The notes: generated by a model from the letters alone, not told the origin. Shown: positions 7,584 to 14,536, numbered from the stretch's first letter. The stretch is DNA of 16,099 nucleotides from Clostridia bacterium (GCA_016295665.1 JAEDKS010000043.1:1-16099); one strand, 5' to 3'. Made by a program: numbers and translations.

Positions 7584-9590
7584 TCACTTCTGCTCCAGAA
7601 TCCGGTTCACGGCCTCGATGACCGCGTTGCTCGTGATCGTCGCGCCGCTGACCGCATCCACGTTCTCACCCGCCACGAAGGGGCCGCTCTTGCCCGCGAA
7701 CTGCTGGGTGAAGGTCTTGCTCTCGCACTCGGTGCCGATGTACTCGGTCTGCGTGGAGGCATCCACACCGACGGAGGCAACGGTGCCGTCCTCCGCCAGG
7801 GTCACGGTCACCTTCACCACGCCGCCGCCGAAGCCGACGGCCTGCGTCCGGTACACGCCGCCCTCCTCGGTCACGGGGATGGGCGTCGCCTCGGGCGCGG
7901 GCTCCTCCAGGCCGAGCGCCTGGTTCACCGCCGCGATCACCGCGTTGCTCGTGATCGTCGCGCCGGTCTGCACGTCAACATTCTCACCCGCCACGAAGGG
8001 ACCGGCCTTGCCCACGAACTGCTGGGTGAAGGTCTTGCTCTCGCAGTTGGTACCGATGTACTCCGTCTGCGTGGAGGCATCCACGGACAGGGTCGCCACG
8101 GTGCCGTCCTCGTTCACGCCCACGGTCACCTTCACCACGCCGCCGCCGAAGCCCTCGGCCTCCGCGCGCAGCAGACCATCCGACTGGTCGCCGGCGAAGG
8201 CGGTGCGGCTGAAGTCCGCCAGCTCAAAGATGCTGTTCAGGGCATCCACCACCGCCTGGCTGGTCACGGTGGCGCCGGTGTGGGCATCCACGTTCTCGCC
8301 CAAGGCAAAAGGTGCGGTCTTGCCCACGAACTGCTGGGTGAACAGCTTGCTCTCACACTCGGTGCCGATGTACTCCGTCTGCGTGGAGGCGTCCACGGAG
8401 ATGCTGGTGATATTGCCATCCGCGTCCACCTTGATGGTCACCTTCACGGGCTTGCCCGCGAAGCCGTTGGCAGAGGCGGTCCAGGAGCCATCCGCGTTAG
8501 GCGCCAGGGTGGGCTTTTCGGAGGTCACGGTGCCCGCAGACACCTTACCGTCCTTCACGTTCAGCGTCACCGTCACGGTGCCGGTGAAGCCGTCGGTCAC
8601 GTTCACGCTGGCGGTGCCGTCGTCATGCAGGCCCAGCGCCGCCGCGTCGTCGCGGGCGATGACCACCGCCACGCTGGCGGAGGTCTCCGCCTCGGCGGGC
8701 TCCGCGCCGTTGATGGCGTCCTGCACCGCGCCGGAGGTGATGGTGGCGCCGGACAGGGCGTCCACCGTCACGGGGATGGTCTGTCCGATGATGCCGCTCT
8801 GCCAGGCCGTGTCCTCGGCGCAGCGCTGACCGAAGCCGGGGGTCTGGGTGGAGGCGTCAATCCTGATGGTGGCGATGGCGCAGTTGTCGTCCAGCGTCAC
8901 GGTCACGGTCACATCCTCGCCGCCGTAGCCCTCCGCCGTGCCGCGCAGGGTCGCACCGGGCACGATGGCAGACGCGTCGATCTGGGGCGCCGCCTTCACG
9001 CCGAAGGAGACCAGGGGGCTGGCCTTGATCTCGGCCTTCAGCGCCACCTCCGCCACGGCCTTCAGCGCACGGTTGGTGGCGTCCAGCACCGCGTTGGAGG
9101 TGCGGGTCGCGCCGGTCAGGGCCTCAAAGCTGCCGCCGTCGATGGCGCTGATGCCCTTGAACTGATCCTGGAAAGCCGCCTCCCGGGCACGGGTGCCGAA
9201 GCCCGCAGTCTCCGCGAAGCTGGTATCGCCCACCACGCAGCCCGTGACCAGGCCGTTGGTGTCCACGCCCAGGGTCACCGCCACCGGGCCGCCGTAGCCG
9301 GTGCCGGAGGCCGTGACGCAGTAACCCACAATGTTGCCCTCCGCATCCTTCGCCGCGTACAGGCTGGAGATGTCATAGCCCTCCAGCCCCTCGGTGATGG
9401 GGTCGTAGGCGCCGCCCTCGGGCACGGGCATCACCGCGCCGTAGGCCTGCACCAGCGCCGCGCGCTGATGCTCCTCGATGGCGTCCCGGGTCAACAGGTT
9501 GGTCACAGCCAGCACCACCGCTGCCACCAGCGCAATGATAGCCAGCACCGCATAGGCGGGGAGCTGCTTTTTCTGCTGCTTGCTTTCCAT
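7584..9590 (-). CDS. Membrane-anchored protein with five FMN-binding (flavinylated) domains
   Basis: This 668-residue protein has one membrane helix (about residues 11-33) followed by TNLLTRDAI, an RnfG-like N-terminus. Five FMN_bind domains follow outside the membrane. Each carries the [S/T]GATxTS attachment motif: TGATRTS (159), SGATITS (280), TGATVTS (438), TGATITS (542) and SGATITS (648). In NqrC and RnfG, the Thr after GA carries covalent FMN added by ApbE, whose gene is directly upstream. Domains 3-5 are close copies, each with DASTQTEYIGT and a CESK cysteine (412, 516, 622); domain 2 has Cys257 at the equivalent place. About 100 residues between the second and third motifs include a degenerate half repeat. 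Such multi-flavin proteins act as extracytoplasmic electron carriers; the partner here is unknown. The ATG at 9590 has an AGGAGGG site, while a GTG at 9647 overlapping apbE lacks one. Confidence 0.93.
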   Translation of the reverse strand: MESKQQKKQLPAYAVLAIIALVAAVVLAVTNLLTRDAIEEHQRAALVQAYGAVMPVPEGGAYDPITEGLEGYDISSLYAAKDAEGNIVGYCVTASGTGYGGPVAVTLGVDTNGLVTGCVVGDTSFAETAGFGTRAREAAFQDQFKGISAIDGGSFEALTGATRTSNAVLDATNRALKAVAEVALKAEIKASPLVSFGVKAAPQIDASAIVPGATLRGTAEGYGGEDVTVTVTLDDNCAIATIRIDASTQTPGFGQRCAEDTAWQSGIIGQTIPVTVDALSGATITSGAVQDAINGAEPAEAETSASVAVVIARDDAAALGLHDDGTASVNVTDGFTGTVTVTLNVKDGKVSAGTVTSEKPTLAPNADGSWTASANGFAGKPVKVTIKVDADGNITSISVDASTQTEYIGTECESKLFTQQFVGKTAPFALGENVDAHTGATVTSQAVVDALNSIFELADFSRTAFAGDQSDGLLRAEAEGFGGGVVKVTVGVNEDGTVATLSVDASTQTEYIGTNCESKTFTQQFVGKAGPFVAGENVDVQTGATITSNAVIAAVNQALGLEEPAPEATPIPVTEEGGVYRTQAVGFGGGVVKVTVTLAEDGTVASVGVDASTQTEYIGTECESKTFTQQFAGKSGPFVAGENVDAVSGATITSNAVIEAVNRILEQK
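7617..8396. repeat. Three tandem copies of a 150-base FMN-domain core
   Basis: Cores at 7617-7766, 7935-8084 and 8247-8396 align without gaps and are highly similar in DNA, with steps of 318 and 312 bases. Shared blocks include GAACTGCTGGGTGAA and GTCTGCGTGGAGGC. The first two are the closest pair. The copies encode domains 5, 4 and 3 of the FMN-binding protein. The pattern shows recent intragenic duplication and could allow the domain number to vary between strains. Confidence 0.85.
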
Positions 9591-9643
9591 TTCGATGTTT
9601 CCCTCCTGATTCATTCCTGACGAATCACAGGCCGGGCCGCCGC

Positions 9644-10708
9644 TCACCGCGTCAGCACCATGCCGTATTTATCCCCAAACCCCTCCGTCTGCCAGAGGGT
9701 ACCGTCGCGCCCGATCAGCAGTCCGTCCAGCCCCAGCTCTCCGAGCAGGCGCAGGGCGCCCTCGCTGCCCAGCACGATGCACGCCGTCGCCACGGCGTCC
9801 GCCGTCATGGAGCTCTCCGTCACCACCGTGGCGGAGGCCAGGTCGGTCATGGCGGAGGAGCCGGTCTCCGGGTCAAGGATGTGGTGGTACCACACCCCGT
9901 CCTTCTCGAAGCACCGCTCGTAGATGCCGCTGGTCACCACAGAGCCGTCCCTCAGCGACAGCACCGCCACCGCCGCGCCCCGGCTGTCCTGTGGATCCTG
10001 AACGCCCACCCGGTAGGCGCTCCCGTCCGGCTTCTCGCCGGTCACATAGGTGTTGCCGCCCAGGCTGATGACCGCGCCCTGGCAGCGGGTTCGGCACATC
10101 GCCGCGATCCGGTCAGCGATATACCCCTTCGCGATGCCGCCCAGGTCAATGCTCATGCCTGCGGGCAGCGTCACGGTGCCATCCTCGCCCAGGACGATGG
10201 CCGCGTCGTTCACCAGGGGCAGCGCTTCGAGGCGCTCCTCCTCCGTGGGCACGCGCTCCGTGCCGCCGGTGAAGTCCCACAGGGCCGTCAGCGGCGCGAT
10301 GGATACGGAGAAGGCGCCGCCGCTGACCCGGCTGATCTCCCCGGCCCGCTGCAGGATGTCCCAGGTCTCCGGGTCCACCTGCACCCGCTCGCCGCCGGCG
10401 CGGTTGATGCGGTCCACATCGCTGCCCGCGACGGTCTTGCTCAGCAGCTGCTCATACCTTGCGCAGGCCGCCCAGATGTCATCCAGCAGCCCGTCCTCCG
10501 GCTCATAGAGCGTGACCGTCACCGCCGTATCGAAGTACAGGCCGAAGCCCGATACGCGCCGGGGCGTTTCCGTCCCCTGCGCGGCAGCGGCAGCCGTGGG
10601 GGAGGCTGCGGGCTGCGCCGGGATCTCGCGCGCCGATGCGCAGCCCGTCAGCAGCACACCGGCACACAGCAGCGCCAAGAGGCGCGGGAAGTTCCGTTTC
10701 CTCGTCAC
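9644..10708 (-). CDS. apbE: FAD:protein FMN transferase ApbE (lipoprotein)
   Basis: This 354-residue enzyme moves FMN from FAD onto Ser/Thr of target proteins outside the cytoplasmic membrane. The N-terminus is a lipoprotein signal with lipobox LLTG-C23, followed by an Ala/Pro linker, so the enzyme is membrane-tethered. Family motifs are GFGLYFDTAVTVTLY (54-68), DLGGIAKGYIAD (188-199, nucleotide binding), SLGGNTYVTG (215-224), HHILDPETG (275-283) and MTADAVATA (301-309, Mg binding). The start is a GTG at 10708; an in-frame stop lies just upstream, and the signal peptide requires this start. The ribosome site (GGATGGTGA) is modest and sits beside a leader hairpin. The FMN-binding gene follows after 53 bases, giving an enzyme-substrate pair in one transcript. 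Confidence 0.97.
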   Translation of the reverse strand: MTRKRNFPRLLALLCAGVLLTGCASAREIPAQPAASPTAAAAAQGTETPRRVSGFGLYFDTAVTVTLYEPEDGLLDDIWAACARYEQLLSKTVAGSDVDRINRAGGERVQVDPETWDILQRAGEISRVSGGAFSVSIAPLTALWDFTGGTERVPTEEERLEALPLVNDAAIVLGEDGTVTLPAGMSIDLGGIAKGYIADRIAAMCRTRCQGAVISLGGNTYVTGEKPDGSAYRVGVQDPQDSRGAAVAVLSLRDGSVVTSGIYERCFEKDGVWYHHILDPETGSSAMTDLASATVVTESSMTADAVATACIVLGSEGALRLLGELGLDGLLIGRDGTLWQTEGFGDKYGMVLTR

Positions 10709-10723
10709 ACGTCACCATCCGCC

Positions 10724-10748
10724 CGGCGCGGTCTTGTACACCGCGCCG
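10724..10748 (-). promoter_or_regulatory. Perfect GC-rich hairpin in the apbE leader
   Basis: CGGCGCGGT (10724-10732) is perfectly complementary to ACCGCGCCG (10740-10748) around a seven-base loop. It fills about half of the predicted 50-base leader of apbE and ends about 15 bases before the GTG, directly next to the GGATGGTGA ribosome site. No T-run follows, so it is not a classical terminator. It may affect transcript stability or ribosome access; no known riboswitch fits in a leader this short. Confidence 0.6.
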
Positions 10749-10764
10749 TCACAATCCATCTTTC

Positions 10765-10794
10765 ATTATAGCACAGGATAAATTTGCATGTCAA
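10765..10794 (-). promoter_or_regulatory. Strong sigma-A-like promoter for apbE, with inverted repeat over the -35
   Basis: On the minus strand a consensus TTGACA (10794-10789) and a consensus TATAAT (10770-10765, preceded by TGTGC) are separated by 18 bases. The -35 lies inside an inverted repeat, CATGTCAACATG (10787-10798), with CATGT and ACATG arms, which could be a repressor site. Transcription should begin near 10758. It is the best promoter match in the window. Confidence 0.85.
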
Positions 10795-10813
10795 CATGGA
10801 AACACGCCCGGTC

Positions 10814-11281
10814 TCACGCCTGCGGATAGGCCATGCGCTCCGGGGTGCATCCCTCCAGCACCCGGCAGTAGGCCGCCGCCTCCGCCCGGGCACCGGGCAG
10901 GTCGTGCTCCAGGTAGTTGCCGCACTCCACCCGCTTCGCGCCGGGAATCTCGCCCTCAAAGGCTGCGGTGAACGCGAAGGCCTCGGCGGTCAGGCGCAGG
11001 GCATCCTCCCGGCTCATCGTGTCCCTGAGGATCAGGTAGAAGCCCGTGCGGCATCCCATGGGCCCGAAGTAGACCACCTGCTCCGACCAGGGCGAGGAGC
11101 GCACGTAGGTCGCCACCAGATGCTCGATGGTGTGCAGCGCCCCCTGCGCCAGATAGTCCCCCCGGTTGGGCGTCTTGAGGCGCAGGTCGTAGGTGATGTC
11201 GTTCCCGTCGATGCGGGAGATGTACATGCCGGGCACCAGCACATCGTGGTTGATGGTAAACGAAGCGATCTTCTGCAGCAT
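10814..11281 (-). CDS. luxS: S-ribosylhomocysteine lyase LuxS
   Basis: This 155-residue metalloenzyme cleaves S-ribosylhomocysteine to homocysteine and the autoinducer-2 precursor DPD, in the cytoplasmic methyl cycle. The metal ligands are visible: H50-T-I-E-H54 and Cys120 in ECGNYLEHDL. Glu53 and Cys77 (FGPMGCRTGFY) match the catalytic pair, and the length matches the usual 155-160 residues. Start ATG at 11281 has an AGGAAAGGA ribosome site; the longer frame back to 11374 overlaps the deacetylase gene. It follows that gene by 32 bases with no promoter or terminator seen between them, so it is probably co-transcribed. The partner nucleosidase Pfs is not in this window. Whether the cell uses AI-2 for signalling cannot be told. 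Confidence 0.98.
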   Translation of the reverse strand: MLQKIASFTINHDVLVPGMYISRIDGNDITYDLRLKTPNRGDYLAQGALHTIEHLVATYVRSSPWSEQVVYFGPMGCRTGFYLILRDTMSREDALRLTAEAFAFTAAFEGEIPGAKRVECGNYLEHDLPGARAEAAAYCRVLEGCTPERMAYPQA

Positions 11282-11313
11282 GCTCTTTTCCTTTCCTGTC
11301 CGCTTCCCCGCTC

Positions 11314-12141
11314 TTACAGCTGCAGGGTCTCGCCGGAGGCGACACTGTGCACCCTGCCCTCGTGCTCCAGCCACAGCGTTCGGTCGGTGGGGTTGTAGAT
11401 GCGCCTGCCGTCCGCGGAGAACGCCAGCTGCCGGAAGGCCAGGGCGTAGGTGCAGATTTCGATGTTGGTGGCGTACCAGATGTCGTCCCGCCCGCTCATC
11501 TTCTGGCAGAACGCCTCGATCACCTGCCAGTTGTCGTTGGCCTCGAACTCATAGGCGTGGCCCCACAGGTAGAACATCCGGCTGCCAAAGCCCGCGGACT
11601 CCTTCAGGAAGCGATCCGCCAGCTCCATGAGCATGGGATCGTTGTGGTGGCAGGTGGGGAACAGCCGCAGCCAGTCCAGCGGCATGGAGAACTGGTGGCT
11701 GCTGTTCACCGTGCGGGCATAGAGGATGCCGCACCGGCGCAGGGTGTCCACCACCTCGTCGCTGTAGGTGCCGAAGGGATAGGCCATGCCCCGGATGACG
11801 CCGCCGAAGTCCCGCTCCAGGTTCTCCCGGTCGCGCATGACCTCCTGCACCACCTGATCGGTGGGAATCTCCGGCAGGGAGGCATGGGTCAGGCAGTGCA
11901 CCGCCACCTCGTGCCTGCCGCCGCCATAGAGCGACAGCACCCGGCTCCGGGGCAGGCGGCGATGGATCTGCCCCTGGGGCCACGCATGCCCCTCCGGCGC
12001 ATAGCAGCCGGAATTGAGGTTGAACGTGCAGCGGATGCCGTAGCGATCCAGCAGCGCTATCAGCCGCTCGTCCTGCTCCACACCGTCATCATAGGAAAGG
12101 GTGAGCGCCTTGCCAAGCCCACCCGGAAAACGCATCATCAT
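11314..12141 (-). CDS. NodB-type polysaccharide deacetylase family protein
   Basis: This 275-residue protein has the metal-dependent deacetylase motifs in order: LSYDDG (15-20, base and metal Asp18/Asp19), H82-x3-H86 (VHCLTHASL, metal histidines) and AYPFGTYSD (120-128, equivalent of the RxPY motif), followed by YLWGHAYEFE (191-200) near the active-site histidine position. No signal peptide or membrane segment is seen, so it may be cytoplasmic, unlike peptidoglycan deacetylases. Members of this cytoplasmic type are often annotated as sugar deacetylases without a proven substrate. The C-terminal 40 residues form a small beta-rich extension. The ATG at 12141 is chosen for its AAGGAGTG site and conserved start of the domain; the upstream frame to 12213 runs through the promoter. 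It leads the operon with luxS. Confidence 0.88.
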   Translation of the reverse strand: MMMRFPGGLGKALTLSYDDGVEQDERLIALLDRYGIRCTFNLNSGCYAPEGHAWPQGQIHRRLPRSRVLSLYGGGRHEVAVHCLTHASLPEIPTDQVVQEVMRDRENLERDFGGVIRGMAYPFGTYSDEVVDTLRRCGILYARTVNSSHQFSMPLDWLRLFPTCHHNDPMLMELADRFLKESAGFGSRMFYLWGHAYEFEANDNWQVIEAFCQKMSGRDDIWYATNIEICTYALAFRQLAFSADGRRIYNPTDRTLWLEHEGRVHSVASGETLQL

Positions 12142-12201
12142 CGCGATACACTCCTTCTGCTGCGCGGTGGGCCTGCTGGCCCTCCACGCGTCCTCCTCAG
12201 C

Positions 12202-12230
12202 ATGATAGCACATCCGACCCCGCAGCGCAA
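12202..12230 (-). promoter_or_regulatory. Sigma-A-like promoter for the deacetylase-luxS operon
   Basis: On the minus strand TTGCGC (12230-12225) and TATCAT (12207-12202), preceded by TGTGC, are separated by 17 bases. It lies just past the Nudix gene's stop at 12248. The predicted leader to the deacetylase ATG is about 55 bases. Confidence 0.65.
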
Positions 12231-12247
12231 GCCGAAAAGCGGCTGTT

Positions 12248-12700
12248 TTACGGTTTTCCCGCCTCCGGAAGCCTGAACCCGCCGGGGGAGGCCATGAACG
12301 CCTCCACCGCCTCCACGAGCAGCGGGGTGATGTGCGGGTAGGTCACCTGCTCCGGCAGGGCGTCAAAGGTGCGCAGCTCCTCCATCTCAAAGTCCGGCAG
12401 CGGCCCCAGGCGCGTGATCTCCGCCAGAAACACCACGCCCACCGCACTGCTCCGGTCGTCGCAGGACCAGTAGTCGCACACCGGCGTCAGGGTGTATTCC
12501 TCCGCGCCGCTCTCCTCCCACAGCTCCCGCCGGGCGGCCTGCTCCGGGGTCTCCCCGGGCTCGATGTGCCCGCCCTGCGTCTCCCAGGTGTCCCGGCCCC
12601 GGTGCCTTGAGAACAGCCACTGCCCGTTCATTCGGGACAGCGTGACCACATACCGGTAGGCCGGAAAGGTGTTCAGTGGAAAAACCTTCGTTGCCTTCAC
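12248..12700 (-). CDS. Nudix hydrolase
   Basis: This 150-residue protein carries a complete Nudix box: G44-x5-E50-x7-R58-E59-L-x-E62-E63-x-G65. The box binds Mg and cleaves a nucleoside diphosphate linked to another group. The surrounding text (HRGRDTWETQGGHIEPGE) resembles NTP-cleaving members such as 8-oxo-dGTP-type or YtkD-like enzymes, but the substrate cannot be fixed from sequence. The start codon is GTG with a strong AAGGAGGAGG site 7 bases upstream that overlaps the end of the glycosyltransferase gene. It is the last gene of the glycosyltransferase operon, separated by 13 bases from the one before it. Processing of a nucleotide sugar is possible from context, but housekeeping use is as likely. 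Confidence 0.93.
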   Translation of the reverse strand: MKATKVFPLNTFPAYRYVVTLSRMNGQWLFSRHRGRDTWETQGGHIEPGETPEQAARRELWEESGAEEYTLTPVCDYWSCDDRSSAVGVVFLAEITRLGPLPDFEMEELRTFDALPEQVTYPHITPLLVEAVEAFMASPGGFRLPEAGKP

Positions 12701-12713
12701 GTTCCCCTCCTCC

Positions 12714-13652
12714 TTATCCCAGCAGCAGCTGCCCCAGCCGGGTCACCCGGCTCTGCATAGTATAGCCACCGCGCCACACCGCCAGCAGGCGGCGCGGCTT
12801 GCCCATCCGCTCCGTCGCCAGGTAGCCGTCGATGACGCGCCGCGCCTCCTCCGGCAGCGCGTCCCCCCAGATGTCCCGGAACGTCCGGGTGTGGGTGTAG
12901 GTCAGGCGCATCCGCTCCCGGCCCTTCCGCAGCGTGCCCAGCATGCGGACGCCACGGCTCACCTCGCCGCCCGCGCTCGCGCCCATGACGTTCGTGCCGT
13001 GCTGCCGGTAGCACACCAGCGGCTCGTTCACAAACACCACCTGCCCGAAGGACGCCGCCGTCAGCGCGATGAACCAGTCGTGCATGTACAGCCGCCCGGC
13101 CTCCGCCCGCTCGCAGACCAGCCGCCGCAGCGGCGCGTTGAGCAGCGTGGTGCAGCCGGTCACGTTGTTCTGCACCAGCAGCCGGCGTAGCTCCACCGCC
13201 CCCGCGTCCCAGCCCTGATGGGCAAAGAAGCTGTCGTGGAGCACCTGCCCCCGGGCATCGGTCACGCGGGCGTCGGAGTGGACGAGCAGAGGCGTATCCG
13301 CCCCGTAGCGCCGCTCCGCCGCCTCCATGGCCGCCCGGCAGGCGGAGAGTCGCGTCGGCAGCCACCGGTCGTCCTGATCGCACAGCGCACAGTAGGGCGC
13401 GTCGGTCTGCCGCAGCAGGCTCAGGAAGTTCCCGATGGCCCCCAGGTGCTCTCCCTGCGCCGACGCCGGCACAAAGCGCTCATCCTGGGCGCACCGGGCG
13501 CGAAGCAGCGCCACCGTCCCGTCCGTGGAGCCGTCGTCCTGCAGCAGTACCCGGAAACACCCGTCCTCCTGCGCCGCCAGGGAATCCAGCTGCTCCTCCA
13601 GCCAGGGCGCGCCGTTGTAGGCCGCCAGCAGCACATCAATCCGCTTCACCAT
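12714..13652 (-). CDS. Family 2 glycosyltransferase (rhamnosyltransferase-like)
   Basis: This 312-residue GT-A enzyme should move a sugar from a nucleotide donor to a cell-surface glycan or lipid-linked acceptor. It begins IDVLLAAYNG (5-14) and has QDDGSTDGT (38-46), the acidic metal-binding DQDDRW (92-97), the acceptor-side HDWF (191-194) and YRQHGTNVMG (215-224). The DQDDxW and YRxHGxN pairing is typical of RfbF/RfbG-like rhamnosyl- and related transferases. No membrane segment is seen. I choose the ATG at 13652 (7-base overlap with the upstream gene, AGGAAG site about 12 bases upstream) over the GTG at 13664. It works with the preceding transferase in one operon. Confidence 0.92.
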   Translation of the reverse strand: MVKRIDVLLAAYNGAPWLEEQLDSLAAQEDGCFRVLLQDDGSTDGTVALLRARCAQDERFVPASAQGEHLGAIGNFLSLLRQTDAPYCALCDQDDRWLPTRLSACRAAMEAAERRYGADTPLLVHSDARVTDARGQVLHDSFFAHQGWDAGAVELRRLLVQNNVTGCTTLLNAPLRRLVCERAEAGRLYMHDWFIALTAASFGQVVFVNEPLVCYRQHGTNVMGASAGGEVSRGVRMLGTLRKGRERMRLTYTHTRTFRDIWGDALPEEARRVIDGYLATERMGKPRRLLAVWRGGYTMQSRVTRLGQLLLG

Positions 13653-14416
13653 GCCCAGCCCCACTTCCTGAAGTATTTCCAGGTGGATACGATATGATTG
13701 CGCAGGGCGCGGGTGGAGTGGGCGCTGTCCCGGTGCCAGTCGTGCACCACGCGGAAGTCGGGATGGTACACGATCTTCCCCATCTCCAGCGCCTTGCGGG
13801 ACAGGTCGGAGTCCTCGTGGTAGAGGAAGTACTGCTCGTCAAAGCCCCCCAGCCGGTACAGCGCCTTGCTGCGGATGAACAGGAAGCACCCGGTGGCGTA
13901 CTGCACCTCCATGGGCACCTCCAGCGTGGCGCCCTCCAGGGTGTACTCCGCCCGCATCCGGCGGAAGTAGCCGCTGTATCTGCCCAGCCTGCCGCCCAGC
14001 AGGTAGCGCACCGTGGGCGCCCGGCGGGGGAGGAACTGCTCCGTGCCGTCCGGGTTGAACACCCGGGGCGTCAGGATGACCACATCCGGGTTCGCGTCCA
14101 TGAAGGCCACCATCTGCCCCAGCAGCGCCGGCTCGAAGGTGATGTCGGGGTTCAGAATCAGGTGATAGGTCGAGTGCAGCTGCCTGAGCACCACGTTGTG
14201 CCCGGCACCGTAGCCCAGGTTCCTGGGCTGGGGCAGGATGTGTGCCTCGGGGCACTGCATGCTGATTCTGCGCGCCGTGACGTCCTGCGGCGAGTTGTCC
14301 ACCACATAGAGCTCCACCGGCTCCTCAGAGCTCTGCACGCAGCGAACCGTATCCAGCACCCGCTGACCCGAATGATACAGCACAATGGAGGCGGAAACCC
14401 GCGGATCGTTCAGCAT
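13646..14416 (-). CDS. Family 2 glycosyltransferase (WbbL-like)
   Basis: This 256-residue GT-A enzyme has VVDNSPQD (38-45), NLGYGAGHN (66-74), the metal-binding LNPDI (88-92) and GFDEQYFLYHEDSDLSRK (191-208), the conserved acceptor/catalytic block of WbbL-type rhamnosyltransferases. WHRDSAHST (227-235) follows near the C-terminus. It has no membrane anchor. It is the first gene of a three-gene operon with a second family 2 transferase and a Nudix hydrolase, so it probably adds sugars to a surface polysaccharide or glycoprotein. The donor sugar is not proven. An AAAGGAGTGG ribosome site precedes the ATG, and promoter and operator-like elements lie within 90 bases upstream. Confidence 0.92.
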   Translation of the reverse strand: MLNDPRVSASIVLYHSGQRVLDTVRCVQSSEEPVELYVVDNSPQDVTARRISMQCPEAHILPQPRNLGYGAGHNVVLRQLHSTYHLILNPDITFEPALLGQMVAFMDANPDVVILTPRVFNPDGTEQFLPRRAPTVRYLLGGRLGRYSGYFRRMRAEYTLEGATLEVPMEVQYATGCFLFIRSKALYRLGGFDEQYFLYHEDSDLSRKALEMGKIVYHPDFRVVHDWHRDSAHSTRALRNHIVSTWKYFRKWGWAW

Positions 14417-14436
14417 GGCTGTCCACTCCTTTTCTT

Positions 14437-14452
14437 CAGTAGACCTCTACTG
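14437..14452. promoter_or_regulatory. Inverted repeat, candidate GntR-family operator
   Basis: CAGTAGACCTCTACTG is a perfect inverted repeat (CAGTAGA arms, two-base spacer). It lies about +12 to +27 from the predicted glycosyltransferase transcript start. It sits in the spacer between that operon and a divergent GntR/HutC regulator gene. Its size and AT-poor centre are like sites bound by this regulator family. Binding here would block the minus-strand transcript. No second copy was seen near the gntR promoter. Confidence 0.55.
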
Positions 14453-14470
14453 GCATCTGTCGTGGCTTCT

Positions 14471-14499
14471 ATTTTAAGCGATTGCGCCGCATTTGTCCA
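14471..14499 (-). promoter_or_regulatory. Sigma-A-like promoter for the glycosyltransferase-Nudix operon
   Basis: On the minus strand TGGACA (14499-14494) and TAAAAT (14476-14471) are separated by 17 bases. The -10 lacks the TGTGC extension seen at the other minus-strand promoters. The leader to the first ATG is about 48 bases and contains the inverted repeat. Confidence 0.6.
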
Positions 14500-14527
14500 G
14501 AAACCTATAGAATTTTGATGCAAAGAA

Positions 14528-14536
14528 TGTTATACT
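14528..14536 (+). promoter_or_regulatory. Extended -10 element for the gntR gene
   Basis: TGTTATACT on the plus strand is an extended -10 (TGnTATACT). No good -35 lies 16-18 bases upstream (TAGAAT at best), which fits an extended -10 promoter or one needing an activator. Transcription should start near 14543, about 60 bases before the ATG. Confidence 0.5.

Noticed and set aside
7485..9620. A 711-codon open frame on the plus strand, antisense to the FMN-binding gene
   Set aside because: It mirrors the repeats of the real gene and has a composition typical of shadow frames; no independent start signals.
9591..9647. GTG at 9647 as the FMN-binding protein start
   Set aside because: Although it overlaps the apbE stop, it has no ribosome site and adds a non-conserved 19-residue extension before the membrane helix; the ATG at 9590 has AGGAGGG.
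12230..12244. Short hairpin (AGCCG/CGGCT) after the Nudix gene as a terminator
   Set aside because: The stem is only 5 bp and no T-run follows on the minus strand; the T-runs are on the plus-strand side, where there is no gene to terminate.
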